DNA from: Liolophura sinensis
Lineage: Eukaryota > Mollusca > Polyplacophora > Chitonida > Chitonidae
Length of the DNA: 64,000 nucleotides
Direction: 5' to 3'
Assembly (NCBI RefSeq): GCF_032854445.1
Contig: NC_088307.1
Coordinates: forward strand, 13,468,017 to 13,532,016
Shown here piece after piece: positions 50,403 through 58,606 of the stretch. The position numbers and the translations under genes were made by a program. The notes under the pieces are model-generated. The model worked only from the letters and a program-made list of their open reading frames with translations. It had not been told where the DNA came from and made no database searches. Positions within the stretch are counted from its first letter, which is position 1. Each line of letters opens with the position of its first letter.

Positions 50403-52900
50403 CCTCAGTAAATAAATATATCCTTACAACATAAACAAAACTAAGAAATCTGACGTCATTTGAATTGACAATACAATCTTCTCTTCACAATTTTTTACAA
50501 TGAACCATGGTCCAGTGAGAGTCTGATTAGTAGAGAAAGGATTTAAATATAATACAATAAATATAGGATTTAAATATTAAATATAATATAATTTTAAATA
50601 TAATTTAAAACCTTTCTGGGCACTGGCCATTCCATCTTTTATATCATTTTTAAAGGAGTGGGATATTTTTAAATAAATCATGTAAATTATATACTGTTTA
50701 GATCCGTGTTTCCTGCTTCACTCAACAGGAACTGATCAAGTGAGAATTTTGTTTGATTATGAGAGTTCTGTAATAATGAATCTTTTTCAGGTTTCTATAA
50801 AAGGTATGTGCAGCTTAATGATTTTCAATTGGGAAAGTCTTTCAACATCAACTGCATTATGTAATGCAATTTTTTAATCCTCAGTTTTAGAGAAAATAAC
50901 TTATGTAATTCTCTATGCAATTGCATTAGTTAGTGCATTTAGGTATATAGATATCCATGTATTTTTGGAGTCCATATTATTTTACATGAATATTCATTGT
51001 GTTAGGAGCAACTCCTTAAAGTACATATTCTCACTCTTGATTTAGATTCCGTAATATACACATGTGAATTTACTTCCAAAATTTACATATTTATTTTTCC
51101 ATAAAGTGGCATGACATGAACTTAAATTAAAGTAGCTTAACTGGTATTTTCCATAAACATGTACATTATATACATTACTGTAATCCAAAAACATTGTGCA
51201 ATGTACTGCAAATACCCCCTGACTATTATTACAAGATAATGGATGCTTGACTGACCCAGTCACCTTGAAAACAAAGTCAAGGTCAATAAAGAACCATTAA
51301 TAGGGTTCTTCGAGATCTGCATGATTATAGGTGCCGTTTGATGAAAATTCCTTACAGTCCTCAAATGATATCTGGTTTACAAGCCTATCACAAAATGTTA
51401 GTAAATGACCTTGAAAACCTTTGTCAAGGTCAGAGAAAAAAAGTGTACATTTGGCATGAGTTTGATAAACCTGGCTATAAACATTTAAGAGATAATTTGT
51501 TTAATTTGTGGGTTTTCCCCAGCACTCTACCCAGTTTCCTCCCATCATAATGATGGCCACCATTGTATAAGTGAAATATTGTTGGGTATGGCGTAAAATA
51601 CCAATCAAATAAATAAATAAATATGGAATTTTGGTTAAGGCTAACTATTTATTACATACGATAGCAAATGTATATGTTATAAGCACCCTTAATGATGTAC
51701 CGTACAGGGAACATAATGGTACGAAATCTGTTCACTGTAAACAATTTCATTCTGGAATGGAGAAGACCTGTTTTGGGACCTATAACCCCAAAGAAAATAT
51801 TACACAAATCACCATTTTAAGATCATGAAGATATCCTGACTTGGACAGCTTAGTAATATGCAAAACAGATTAAAAGATCATTGGTTGCTGCATATCTGTA
51901 ATATTTCTAACACTTACATATTTGTATTGTGGCATGAAGGTTGACTGTGAATATCATTTCACTGAGAAGCTTCAACAATCATCATTTTAAACATCCTGTA
52001 TTATTTTATGTTCTACATACTTCTACATTATACAGAACACAAATGTCTGTGTATATACTGGAAAACTCAAAAGGCATTCCAGACAACTCTACCATATAAT
52101 AAATACATGTAGGTCTATGCAGTAACCAAAGTTCAGGTAGGAATCAGTCAAAAGAATGCAAACACCAAAAAGGTCTTCTTATAGAGTTAACATACATGCA
52201 CCATTAAGATTGTCTAACACAGATTACAATTTATTTATTTATTTGATTGGTGTTTTACACCGTACTCAAGAATATTTCACTCATACGACAGCAGCCAGCA
52301 ATCTGGTGGGCAGAAACCGGGCAGAGCCCGGCAGACACCCACGACCATCCGCAGGTTGCTGCCAGACCTTCTCACTTACGGACGGAGAGGAAGCCAGCAT
52401 GAGCTGCACTTGAACTCACAGCGACCGCATTGGTGAGAGTCTCCTGGGTCTTTACGCTGTGTTAGCGGACTAACCAACTGAGTCACGAGAGGCCTCCTTC
52501 ACACACAGACTATGAGGAAATTAGCTAGGCCACCACAGACTTTTGTTGTAGTTGGCTGAATTCAAAAGACAAAAAACTTAAGATACATTTTTGCACAATA
52601 CAATTACCGTATATGACATAGCTCATGTTAAACAAGCAATTATTCAAAATGATTTAGGGATGACTTGATATTGCCCCAATAAAAAAAAATCATCAAAAAC
52701 CTTTCGATGAAAAAAAATAGTGAACTTACCTGTTCTCTCGACTTTTCCTGTCCGTTTTGCTTTTCCATGGCGACCGTGTCATGTTTCGCGTCGTCTGCCT
52801 TGTCATGCTCGACGGTAGTCGACGTTACAGGGTCTTTGATGTCGACAGCAACTGCCGCTATTAAATTCTCCTGAACGACACTATCAGCTTGTGTGGCCAT
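23083..52900 (-). CDS. Coiled-coil protein of unrecognised family, two exons joined across a 28.4-kb intron
   Basis: Joining 52900-52730 to 24327-23083 gives 471 aa in one frame. The first exon encodes an acidic, probably disordered N terminus (MATQADSVVQENL to GQEKSREQ). The second opens LQEDVTVLKKKLMETEEM and continues as a predicted coiled coil to about residue 185 (LLFFEGQLRKEQKRIVSLL). A Ser-rich, low-complexity middle follows, then a basic stretch near residues 430-450 (KSMLKRKGSKLRKKRSVSLP) and a short charged C terminus (HHLDKEKTKK). RSVSLP and RIRSVSSS look like basophilic-kinase sites. The coiled coil, linker and basic patch suggest a scaffold or cytoskeletal adaptor, but I do not recognise the family. 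The phase-0 join and continuous heptad-like sequence across it support the model; further small exons in the intron cannot be excluded. Confidence 0.7.
24328..26862 (-). other. Giant intron, 3' part, nothing recognised
   Basis: AT-rich. A G-rich patch (GAAGGGCGGGGAAGGG...) lies near 24515-24538. No exon or repeat family was supported. Confidence 0.5.
26863..27060. mobile_element. MITE-like element, second copy
   Basis: It starts AATACTGTATTTCACCTGAA and includes AAGTGACACATTTTGATTGA and GATTCGTCCACCTTATAGG, as at 19719-19940. The right end CACCAAAGTTTAGATT resembles the other copy's CACCAAACTTTAGGTG. It directly abuts a SINE. Confidence 0.6.
27061..27213 (-). mobile_element. SINE 3' part (family 1)
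   Basis: Plus strand: ATTTATTTGATTGGTGTTTT, CGCTGCACTCAAGAATATTT, CCAGCATTATGGTGGGAAAA, CATCCACAGGTTGCTGACAG, the reverse complement of the family 1 body. The head is absent. Confidence 0.82.
28095..28275 (-). mobile_element. SINE, mostly complete (family 1)
   Basis: Plus strand: TTCATTTATTCATTTGATTT, AATCAAGAATATTTCACTTA, CCAGCATTATGGTGGGAGGA, CATCTGCAGGTTACTGGCAG, GTATGGCCGGAGAAGGAGCC. It stops before the tRNA-like head. Confidence 0.8.
28276..32669. other. Intron interior, no exon recognised
   Basis: AT-rich sequence. A decayed piece of element C may lie at 28330-28400 (AAAAGGGCCATACCC). At 30800-31150 there are loosely repeated phrases such as GTCAGTTTGATGA and TTTGACTAAC without a fixed period. 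At 32220-32340 ACAGGT motifs are frequent. Open frames here are short and unconvincing. Confidence 0.45.
30717..30742 (-). promoter_or_regulatory. ISRE-like motif
   Basis: On the minus strand the sequence contains GGCGAAAGCGAAAGCGAAC, which fits GAAANNGAAA, the core bound by interferon-regulatory-factor proteins in animals. It is a single motif match in an intron, and chance occurrence is quite possible. Confidence 0.2.
32670..33018 (-). mobile_element. tRNA-derived SINE of a second family
   Basis: The right end on the plus strand, GACTGGGTTTGAACCCGTGT...AGGCAAGCACCTTAACCACA, is a tRNA-like head in reverse: B box GGGTTCAAACCC and A-box-like TGGTTAAGGTGC. The left end is a TATTTATTCATTTG tail. 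The body includes TTATGGGTGGAGG, also seen at 55884-56085. The acceptor-stem ends do not pair, so it is not a tRNA gene. Confidence 0.65.
33461..33720. mobile_element. Dispersed repeat, element C
   Basis: ATATAGGGCCATCATTACAA, GGTAACCCGATCAACTCGC, AAAGGGCCACGCTCTTAAG and TTACCCCCATCAAAGAATTG match, in order, the copy at 22601-22832. Confidence 0.55.
33934..34107. repeat. Three tandem copies of a 58-bp unit
   Basis: GCACCAGTTATCACTGTAAC then ATTTCAGCTACGTACATCCA and GTATATAAATGATGCTGT start at 33934, 33992 and 34050. The copies are almost identical; one reads ATCATTG for ATCACTG. Confidence 0.9.
34289..34340. repeat. (TA)n microsatellite
   Basis: About 26 uninterrupted TA units. Confidence 0.95.
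34341..35080. other. Intron interior, nothing recognised
   Basis: No exon or repeat could be supported. Confidence 0.5.
35081..35300 (+). mobile_element. MITE, family B, intact termini
   Basis: The left end CTGAAAATCTTCAACCATTT continues CAACCGC. The right end, reverse-complemented, reads CTGTAACTCTTCAACCTTTT then CAACCACC. Both ends are flanked by TA, consistent with a Tc1/mariner-type target duplication. The element is 220 bp and non-coding. Confidence 0.82.
35597..36844. repeat. Perfect or near-perfect 624-bp tandem duplication
   Basis: The segment beginning AAAAGTAACATATTAAGGAG occurs at 35597 and again 624 bp later at 36221. Reading both copies through to TCAGAAGATGAAAAGAT showed no difference, including the same length of the A10 run. 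It is in the intron of the coiled-coil gene. Confidence 0.95.
37139..37345 (+). mobile_element. MITE, family B, decayed right end
   Basis: TTGTAAATCTTCAACTTTTT, CAGTGGAATGTATGCCTACA, ATGAAAATCATGCTAAAAAT and CATAGTTCTTTCAGAATATT follow the order of the 35081 copy. The right terminal repeat is not recognisable. Confidence 0.7.
37770..38695. repeat. 24-bp minisatellite, about 38 copies
   Basis: The unit is GACTGGTGGGACCGCAGTCA followed by ATGA, with variants CTCATG/CTCGTG/CTGGTG, CAACGA/CAATGA and ACCGCA/ACCACA/AACTGC. Because the unit is a multiple of 3, frames stay open on both strands (repeating RLVGPQSM and NETGGTAV on plus, SLIDCGPT on minus), with a frame change near 38233 where a unit is short. 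There is no good start context, no flanking coding sequence and it lies within an intron, so coding is unlikely. Confidence 0.92.
39018..39092. repeat. Short direct duplication
   Basis: AGCAGGCTGCAGACAG followed by a TACTGTCGTCCC/TATTGCTGTCCC block occurs twice, about 36 bp apart. Confidence 0.6.
40331..40522 (+). mobile_element. MITE, family A
   Basis: CACAACCTTCTTGAATAT, TTTCAGTGCAACTTATGCAC, GGTTAGATTGACCCATTTCA, AAAAAGTATAATTTTATCAG and AGTTGAAGAAATACA keep the family A order. Confidence 0.65.
40905..41065 (+). mobile_element. MITE, family A, right end missing
   Basis: TAACCTTTTCACATATGAAA, ACTCCAATGGTTGGATTGGC and GTTATCAGTCTACACAGAAA match family A. The terminal GTTGAAGAAT end is absent. 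Confidence 0.65.
41249..41308. repeat. (TA)n microsatellite
   Basis: About 30 TA units, followed at once by a hairpin-forming pair AAACAAGGAAA / TTTCCTTGTTT at 41324-41351. Confidence 0.95.
41931..41956. repeat. (TCTG)n microsatellite
   Basis: Six uninterrupted TCTG units. Confidence 0.95.
41957..43427. other. Intron interior, nothing recognised
   Basis: A 70-codon open frame at 42270-42482 has ordinary composition and no recognised similarity. Several ACAGGTAA/TTACCTGT words occur near 42845-42945. Confidence 0.45.
43428..43577 (+). mobile_element. SINE 3' part (family 1)
   Basis: CCGTACATGGGGAGGTCTGA, CAGCAACCTGCAGATGGTCG, CATAATGCTGGCCGCTGTCA, GTGAAATATTCTTGAGTACT and a degraded tail. 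Confidence 0.82.
43578..46113. other. Intron interior, nothing firmly recognised
   Basis: Very AT-rich at 44200-44800. An 81-codon frame at 44937-45182 contains a vaguely RRM-like stretch (KDVGFIFCCEKDLDKAVTLA) but no other support. Confidence 0.45.
46114..47278. repeat. 55-bp minisatellite with a 213-bp starter duplication
   Basis: About 18 copies of a 55-bp unit (GAAATGCTTCTCTACTTGTT, TCAATATTCTGTTCCACTGA, ACTGCCCGATATCAT) run from about 46240 to 47278. At the left, a segment with GGTATGGCAGCCAGGTGATT plus two units (46114-46326) is duplicated at about 46327-46540. Units differ at one to five positions; TTCCAATGA, TTTCCGTAT and GTCTGATGTCAT are recurring variants. Confidence 0.9.
47279..48465. 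other. Intron interior, nothing recognised
   Basis: AT-rich. A 101-codon frame at 47462-47767 has low-complexity, non-conserved composition. Confidence 0.5.
48466..48600. mobile_element. Possible partial element C
   Basis: CAATAAAGAGCCCACGCTCT followed by a TTTTAATTTCTTTGTAG block resembles the centre of the copy at 33461. The ends are not recognisable. Confidence 0.35.
49503..49737. mobile_element. Diverged element C
   Basis: CAGGCCATATTTCAAGATAT near the left, TCTTTTTCCTTTTCATCAGA in the middle and TATTTCTGATAGCTAGGATC at the right match the copy at 22601 in order. Confidence 0.45.
50349..50401. repeat. (TA)n microsatellite
   Basis: TA repeats with one AAAAA interruption at about 50361-50365. 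Confidence 0.95.
50402..51507. other. Intron interior, nothing recognised
   Basis: AT-rich, including a duplicated ATTTAAATAT/AATATAAT stretch near 50545-50610. No exon was recognised. Confidence 0.5.
51508..51625 (+). mobile_element. SINE 3' fragment (family 1)
   Basis: TTTCCTCCCATCATAATGAT, GTATAAGTGAAATATTGTTG, ACCAATCAAATAAATAAATA. Confidence 0.8.
52231..52496 (-). mobile_element. Full-length tRNA-derived SINE (family 1)
   Basis: The plus strand reads from the tail (TTATTTATTTATTTGATTGG) through CCGTACTCAAGAATATTTCA and CATCCGCAGGTTGCTGCCAG to the head (TGAACTCACAGCGACCGCAT, GCGGACTAACCAACTGAGTC). Reverse-complemented, the head begins GGCCTCTCGTGACTCAGTTG GTTAG, a good A-box-like start. 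It lies about 230 bp from the first coding exon of the coiled-coil gene. Confidence 0.88.
52730..52900 (-). CDS. First coding exon of the coiled-coil protein (residues 1-57)
   Basis: On the minus strand the ATG at 52900-52898 sits in AAAATGGCC (A at -3, G at +4), and the exon ends GAACAG|GTAAGT, a strong donor. The 57 codons encode MATQADSVVQENLIAAVAV, then a Thr/Asp/Lys-rich stretch ending QEKSREQ. Two more in-frame ATGs lie just upstream but have weaker context. The frame would enter intron at VSSLFFF without splicing. Confidence 0.7.
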
Positions 52901-53700
52901 TTTTATTTTCATCCACTGGCCTCTATTTTTGTTCTCTTTACGACACAACTTGCGCTACTATATAGCTAAATTATAATAGGTGTTATGATGAGTCCACCTG
53001 CCGACTACGCGGAAGAAATCCAGCGGGAAAATGTGCACATTCCATTTCCGGTTACGTATTCCAATTCGTCTCATGCGGCAAAATGGGCACACAATATGAA
53101 AGGCTCACGTAGTTGTTATTTACACTTTTTCACATCTCCCGAATCTGGTACTCATAAGGTCTGCCTGTGCCACGCAACTCTGGCATGTTGAATCAAGTCT
53201 TGTGTTTTTGTCAGCAGATCGGCCCGTCTCAAACCTTGTGCTAAAAGCAAAGCCGTACAAGTTGAAGTGCACAACTATTCTCTCATTTCCCGCACGCTTT
53301 CACTTGTGTGCCCGTCTTCTATCTTTAGAGTGTTTACATTTCGGCTTGCTATTTCTTTAGCTCGTCACACACTGACGTCTTGCGGTAAAAGAATCCCTCC
53401 CAAATCCGTCCAAATTGACTGAAAAGACAAAGATTTGCTTAGGCAAGGCCGTGACGGTTTTTTTCCCCCGTTTTAAGCCGATTAGCGAGGGCGGACTTCG
53501 TGCGATACGAAAGTAACACATCAAGTCCAACGGTGCGGTTACACTAAGCCTATGTAACGCACACAATACGTTAGCCCCGAGTCCCCCGCCAAATTGAACT
53601 CAATACCGAATCAGCGATCGTAATTCCCCACTTTAAGCCCATATCTGATAATCGCCCATAATACTTACAAAAGGCTTGTTCAGCTCCTCGTTGTTAGAAC
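52901..53700 (-). promoter_or_regulatory. CpG-dense putative promoter of the coiled-coil gene
   Basis: CpG dinucleotides are conspicuously frequent here (for example CTGCCGACTACGCGGAAG and GCGAGGGCGGACTTCGTGCG), unlike the flanking AT-rich DNA. A CRE-like TGACGTCT is at 53373-53380. The patch lies directly upstream of the ATG at 52900 on the minus strand. No TATA box was recognised, in keeping with a CpG-type promoter. A 68-codon plus-strand frame at 52985-53191 within it is unsupported. Confidence 0.45.
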
Positions 53701-53968
53701 GAGAGGCTTTAATGGGACAGTTATGTTATGGGGGTGTTGGGCGGAAATGGCAGCTTGTACACTGTTCGCATATAAAACATGCAGTGAACCAACAGAGCCG
53801 ATTTACATTTTATTTTTATATTCAAATCTTGCTACACGATTTCGAATCTATATAGGCCTTTCAAATTATGTTTTACGTACCGACGAAACATTATCAATCT
53901 TCAAAACACCCCGTGTGCATGTAAGTCAAATTACGCTAAAAGTGCATGCTCATTAGTTGCCTACCCGA

Positions 53969-54088
53969 TGTATTTATTTATTTATTTATTTATTTGCTTG
54001 GTGTTTTACGCCGTACTCAAGAATATTTCACTTATACGACGGCTGCCAGCTTTATTGCGGCAGGAAATCAACGACCATCCACATGTTC
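53969..54088 (-). mobile_element. SINE 3' part (family 1)
   Basis: (TTTA)n, then TTGCTTGGTGTTTTACGCCG, TACTCAAGAATATTTCACTT and ATACGACGGCTGCCAGC, ending CGACCATCCACATGTTC. Confidence 0.82.
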
Positions 54089-55019
54089 TTACACGATGTA
54101 GGCTACGTAATCAACAGTACGCTGTATGTGACTAAATAAATAACGACGAAATTAACAAGAGACAAGTTTAGAGTTAATAACGAGTACCAACATAAGTCTA
54201 CCGTACATTCAAATTTAGATAGAGCACTTAATTAGAGTTTGCCCATAACAGCGATATCAACGATCATTGTTCTGGGTAATCTATTTATCTACCTCTCTTG
54301 AAATCAAATTAAATGCTTGCAACCACTCACTGGATTATAGGAATGATATATTTTGCCACCACAATATATGGGTTAATGACTTGGAAGTCAAACTGTGGAA
54401 ACCTGGGTTATACATATATGGGAGCTTAAGAACAGCTCGGTATATAGGCCTATACAGGTAAATTTACCCCACGTGCGGAGGTCTTTAAATAGGTATGCAA
54501 TCATCTACAGGTGAAGTGTAAGATTAAACCTGGCTCTCCTGAGATAATCCTATAAAACGAAGAACTGGGTCCATTCTTGACTAAGAGTGAGGACATACCT
54601 GGCTACCTGACCGATTATTGCCATCTCCCGTGCTGACAGCTTCGATATCGTGTTTACCTGGATAAATTATACCTATATCTATACCTACCTTATACCTGGT
54701 GAAGTCTTATCTCGGTGTGTGCTGGGGAAAGACGGCACGACCCAGCCATCACAGCGGTGGGATCCTTTGTCAGGTACCCCGCGTCTGTCTTAATGCTAAG
54801 TCAGTCAGGCCTTATATCATGTGTAGAGGAGAAATCTCCCTTAGTTATAATACTCCTTCGCTCACAACACTGGAGATAGCGCCTGTATGTACAATATACC
54901 AAGCTATAGCTACTGTTCTCGTATTGCCATTAACCGAGGGCCCTGATAATGCCAGGCTGACAATACCTTGCCGTTCAGTGCCTGGATATCATGCCTTTAC
55001 CTGACAACCGTGTGTTCAA
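54089..55019. other. Intergenic; many ACCTG/CAGGT words
   Basis: No gene was recognised. Between 54455 and 54710 ACCTG or CAGGT recurs roughly every 30 bp. A 101-codon frame at 54699-55004 is unsupported. Confidence 0.4.
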
Positions 55020-55115
55020 TCAAGCCGAGATGCTCGGCTAAGGCCAACACCACGAGGTCTCGTGACGTCAGCAGCCGGCGGATATATTGTTGCGCGGAGC
55101 TTTTCATTTGCGCGA
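55020..55115. promoter_or_regulatory. CpG-rich patch with a consensus CRE
   Basis: A perfect CRE palindrome TGACGTCA lies at 55063-55070, within a CpG-rich stretch (GCAGCCGGCGG, TTGCGCGGAGC, TTGCGCGAAC). It could be a distal promoter or enhancer, about 2.1 kb upstream of the coiled-coil gene. The direction and target are not known. Confidence 0.35.
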
Positions 55116-55883
55116 ACTAGTGTTACGCCTTATTTCTTTTTTTTTTATTTATTTATTTATTTATTTTTATTCCTCTGGCGCAAGTGTAGTTGATCGCGTG
55201 CCGGAGTCTTTAAAAGTCCACTAACGCAACAAATTCGCCATACACGTTTTTACGGCAACGTAGCCCCATATATGCATCACAGTTTTTTTGTTTGTTTGCT
55301 GTACAAGTGTTGTTTTGCTTTGTTTTTCTTCTTTATGTAACGCCATCTGCTCGTCACAGTGAAATGAACAAAGCCTCGGGCCATATACGGAAAAATCAAT
55401 ACAATATTGAGTCATGCACGTGAAAACACACCATATATTTTCCTGTTTACTGTGCACGTCAAAGGCTAGTATTTTACTACCGTCCAGTAAAACACCTGTA
55501 TGTCACATACCACGCATACCGATCCTGTCTGCTTGCGGCAGCCGTTGACAAACGATAAAATGTTTTTGCGAAGTTATAGGCTCTTCTCAACAAAAGAACT
55601 TTTGCATTGCATTTCCATGAGACGGTCAATATAGAGATCTTATTTTACATTTCCAGGTTAATGTTTGATCTATACTTAGTCCCTGTACTTTTTTTTCTTT
55701 TCTTTTCTTTTCTTTGTCTTGTATTTTGACATGCATGTATCCATTATTTCGTTTTATCCTGATACACGAGCTCTCGTTCAGAATATCACGACCATACAAT
55801 GATTTCTAGGTTTAACGAGCCAGTGCCATATATCATTATAACATCTAAATTACTGTTAAATACTGCCTAGTTTCCAGACAATA
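55116..55883. other. Intergenic, nothing recognised
   Basis: It contains a (TTTA)n run near 55143-55168 and a (TTTTC)n run near 55690-55716. No gene was recognised. Confidence 0.5.
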
Positions 55884-56085
55884 TTTTATTTATTTGATTT
55901 GTCATAATTTGATGGGTGTTTAACGACGTATTCAAGAATTTTTCTTTGAGACTCATAAATGGAACAATTAGGGCAGTCAGGTTTATGGGTGGAGGAAACC
56001 GGGGTCTGGTACTTGATAAATCTCTTGACGAGATCTGGATTCGAATTCGCGACCGTACTCATTACAGGAAAGCAAGCGTCCGGAT
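55884..56085 (-). mobile_element. SINE, second family
   Basis: The tail side is TTATTTATTTGATTTGTC, the body GTTTATGGGTGGAGGAAACC, and the head side TCTGGATTCGAATTCGCGAC contains a B-box-like GGATTCGAATTC. It shares the TTTATGGGTGGAGG block with 32670-33018. Confidence 0.55.
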
Positions 56086-56087
56086 AG

Positions 56088-56229
56088 ATTTATTTGATTT
56101 ATTTTATTGGTGTTTTACGCCGTACTCAAGAGTATTTCACTTATACGACGGCGGCCATGCAGCATTATGGTGGGAGGAAACCACGACCATCAGCAGGTAG
56201 CTGACAAAACCTTTCCACGCACGACCGGA
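56088..56229 (-). mobile_element. SINE 3' part (family 1)
   Basis: ATTTTATTGGTGTTTTACGC, CGTACTCAAGAGTATTTCAC, GCATTATGGTGGGAGGAAAC and CGACCATCAGCAGGTAGCTG. Confidence 0.82.
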
Positions 56230-56242
56230 GTCTTCCACATAG

Positions 56243-56282
56243 ATTTATTTATTTATTTCATTGGTGTTTTACACCGTACTCC
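56243..56282 (-). mobile_element. SINE tail fragment (family 1)
   Basis: ATTTATTTATTTCATTGGTG followed by TTTTACACCGTACTC, then unrelated sequence. Confidence 0.65.
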
Positions 56283-57006
56283 CTTCTTCAAGCATGACAA
56301 CACACACTTGTTCACACTTTCTTCAGAGTAACTAACCAAAGGGCCGTGGTTTACACCCGACAACAGTGTATGAGCGAAAAATTCTTCAATACGGCATTAA
56401 ATAACAATCAAAAACAAGCAATAGTCTATCAAAATACCGTACAGGACCCCAAGTTTTTTGGCGGAAATTCTAGCCGGAAATGGATGAAAACAAATTCCTT
56501 TCAGCCGGTATTGAACCATTCATCTTTCCTATAAGGGCAGAAAAGCACTGTATCCCAATTTGAAACCGCATGCAATCAGCCTACAGGAACACTCGAGAAT
56601 CTATTTTCATAGCCACAGTTTTTTTTCTATCAAGGCTATATTAAGAACTATATTCATAACGGTTTTCCATCTAGGATTTGCCTCGAGCAAAGGATCTGGA
56701 AAATGGCAATCTTTGACAAGAAAATTCCATTATTGGACTACGTTCAAATTATCCTGTCTCTGCACACCAGCCTACAGTCCTCTCCCACGCCACCCGAATC
56801 CCACACAGTGAGAGTGTACTTATGAACAGACAGCAAACCCAAATGCCTCACCCCGCCCCAATCCCCCCCCCTCCCCCCACCCAACTCCCACACACACCCC
56901 AGTTACAAACTTACAATCTGTTAAACAGTCCCATGTCTTTAACCTTACGAATGATGAACGCGCAGCTCTGATTGGCTGAAGAAGAATCCCACACTGAACA
57001 CAGTCA
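56283..57006. other. Intergenic, C-rich tract
   Basis: A C-rich tract (CCCCGCCCCAATCCCCCCCC and following) lies at 56850-56900. No gene was recognised. Confidence 0.5.
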
Positions 57007-57348
57007 TCAGACCATTATTGCCTTCGCTAAGGAGTTTTTCTGTTTTTTGCTGGCGTTTATTTGTCTCTTCATCCGTGCCTGTCTCCATCCATTCGCATAG
57101 AAAGACCCCTGCGTCTTCCCAACATCATTGATAATTGTTGACTGCTTCTCTTGGTATGAACCCGTCTTAGTTTCATACTTTAGAGTGTACTTTCTTAGTT
57201 CTCTGGTAGTTTGTGTTGAACCATAGAGATATATACCCACATTGTTAAACGTTGCTTTGGGAATTGGCCATACGGTTATTGACCTGGAAAGTCCACTTTG
57301 GTTGACGGCTGGTAAACAAATGTATGTTTTGACGCCTGGTCTCAATAC
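57007..57348 (-). CDS. Possible terminal coding exon of an unidentified gene
   Basis: On the minus strand an acceptor-like TTATACAG ends at 57349 and is followed by an open frame of 113 codons to TGA at 57009-57007. The peptide opens VLRPGVKTYICLPAVNQSGL, includes NNVGIYLYGSTQTTRELRKY and ends SKKQKNSLAKAIMV. Composition is balanced and non-repetitive, more protein-like than other frames nearby. There is no usable ATG at its start, so it would need an upstream exon, which was not found in the window. No family was recognised. Confidence 0.3.
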   Translation of the reverse strand, partial: VLRPGVKTYICLPAVNQSGLSRSITVWPIPKATFNNVGIYLYGSTQTTRELRKYTLKYETKTGSYQEKQSTIINDVGKTQGSFYANGWRQARMKRQINASKKQKNSLAKAIMV

Positions 57349-57711
57349 CTGTATAAATGTACACTCATAATATCAGTGGCCTATCTCATCATTCTTAATG
57401 GACGGGATAGCGCATTGATATGATGAGTGTAATACCACTATACGGCAAAATTAACTTGTGCATTTATTTGGATGCTATTTTGTTCACAACTCGGCCTTGG
57501 GCCAAGAACCATTCCATTACATGTTGTGTTGATCGGGGTCCAAGAATATTTTAAGCTAATCTTCTTTATGAAAAGATAGGAAACACATGCATGGTTTTCT
57601 TTTAAACTTGTAATAGTGTCTATAGCCGAGTTTGAGTCCCATACGTTGAACGCATGATGCTGGCTATCGGAATCGGCCGAGCTTTATAGTGAGGGAATTT
57701 GTACTTCATCA

Positions 57712-57795
57712 ATGACCTGCCAGCATTATGGTGGGAGGAAAGCGCGTCAAGCCCGGGGAAAACAGACGACCATCCTCAGGTTTCAATAGCAGGAG
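57712..57795 (-). mobile_element. SINE fragment (family 1)
   Basis: GCCAGCATTATGGTGGGAGG, AGCCCGGGGAAAACAGACGA and CCATCCTCAGGTTTC. Confidence 0.7.
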
Positions 57796-57819
57796 CATTA
57801 GATCTGTGAGTACCTTCTA

Positions 57820-57920
57820 GTTTATTTATTTAATTGGTGTAAACGCCACACTCAAGATTGTTTCACTTATATGACCGCGGTCGAATTGATTGGTGTAGGA
57901 ACCCTGAGGAAACCTTGTGC
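57820..57920 (-). mobile_element. Diverged SINE fragment (family 1)
   Basis: GTTTATTTATTTAATTGGTG, ACGCCACACTCAAGATTGTT and TCACTTATATGACCGCGGTC. Confidence 0.65.
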
Positions 57921-58606
57921 CTTGAGGTACCTAACAAACCTCCTGGCTTAAAACCTAACTACCAATATGGCTGATCTTACTTGCGTGATTTCATTGGTCA
58001 GGAATCAACTACCTGTGACGAGAACAATGTTAGCACCTGTATAGCACCGTGGTATACTTAAGCTAATTAAATGATGACGTCAACGGTAATAGTTGTTAAA
58101 AACAACTTTGTTGGGAATAAATGGGTGCTAAGCTGGTCCCGCGTTCCCAGTATATTCATAACTGGCGTCATTTCCGAATATTCCCGACCACTGACGGGAA
58201 TTTTTCTGATTGTCATCAAAACCATACTCTTCGTTTTATAGCACCTTTTCATGTTTTAATTTTTCATAATTCATTTCTTCTTTGGTCTGCCCTTATTAGT
58301 CAATATTTTTGTGTTATTTTGCTTTCAAGACTACCATGCTATCTGCCCTAAACTACATTGTTCCAATTTTAGAGCACTCCGCTGTTTTGAATTTAACACT
58401 AAGTCTGACTTAGGTTTGAAACAACTTTGTGTTCCTGGAGCCAGACTAGGAAGTGTGTCACATATATATGTATACCTTACGTGTGCACATGTGTATTTTG
58501 CATTTCTTTGACCTTACCTCGCTTAAGCCATGGTGCTAAGGGATCTGTAATTTGCTTCTTTTTAAGCATTTGCTCTCCAAACATTAATCTCATAATTTTA
58601 ACATAA
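57921..58606. other. Intergenic, nothing recognised
   Basis: Short open frames only. Confidence 0.5.

Noticed and set aside
52985-53191. Divergent 68-aa gene in the CpG-rich region
   Set aside because: No recognised similarity, no splice or poly(A) evidence; probably an open frame due to the higher GC of a promoter.
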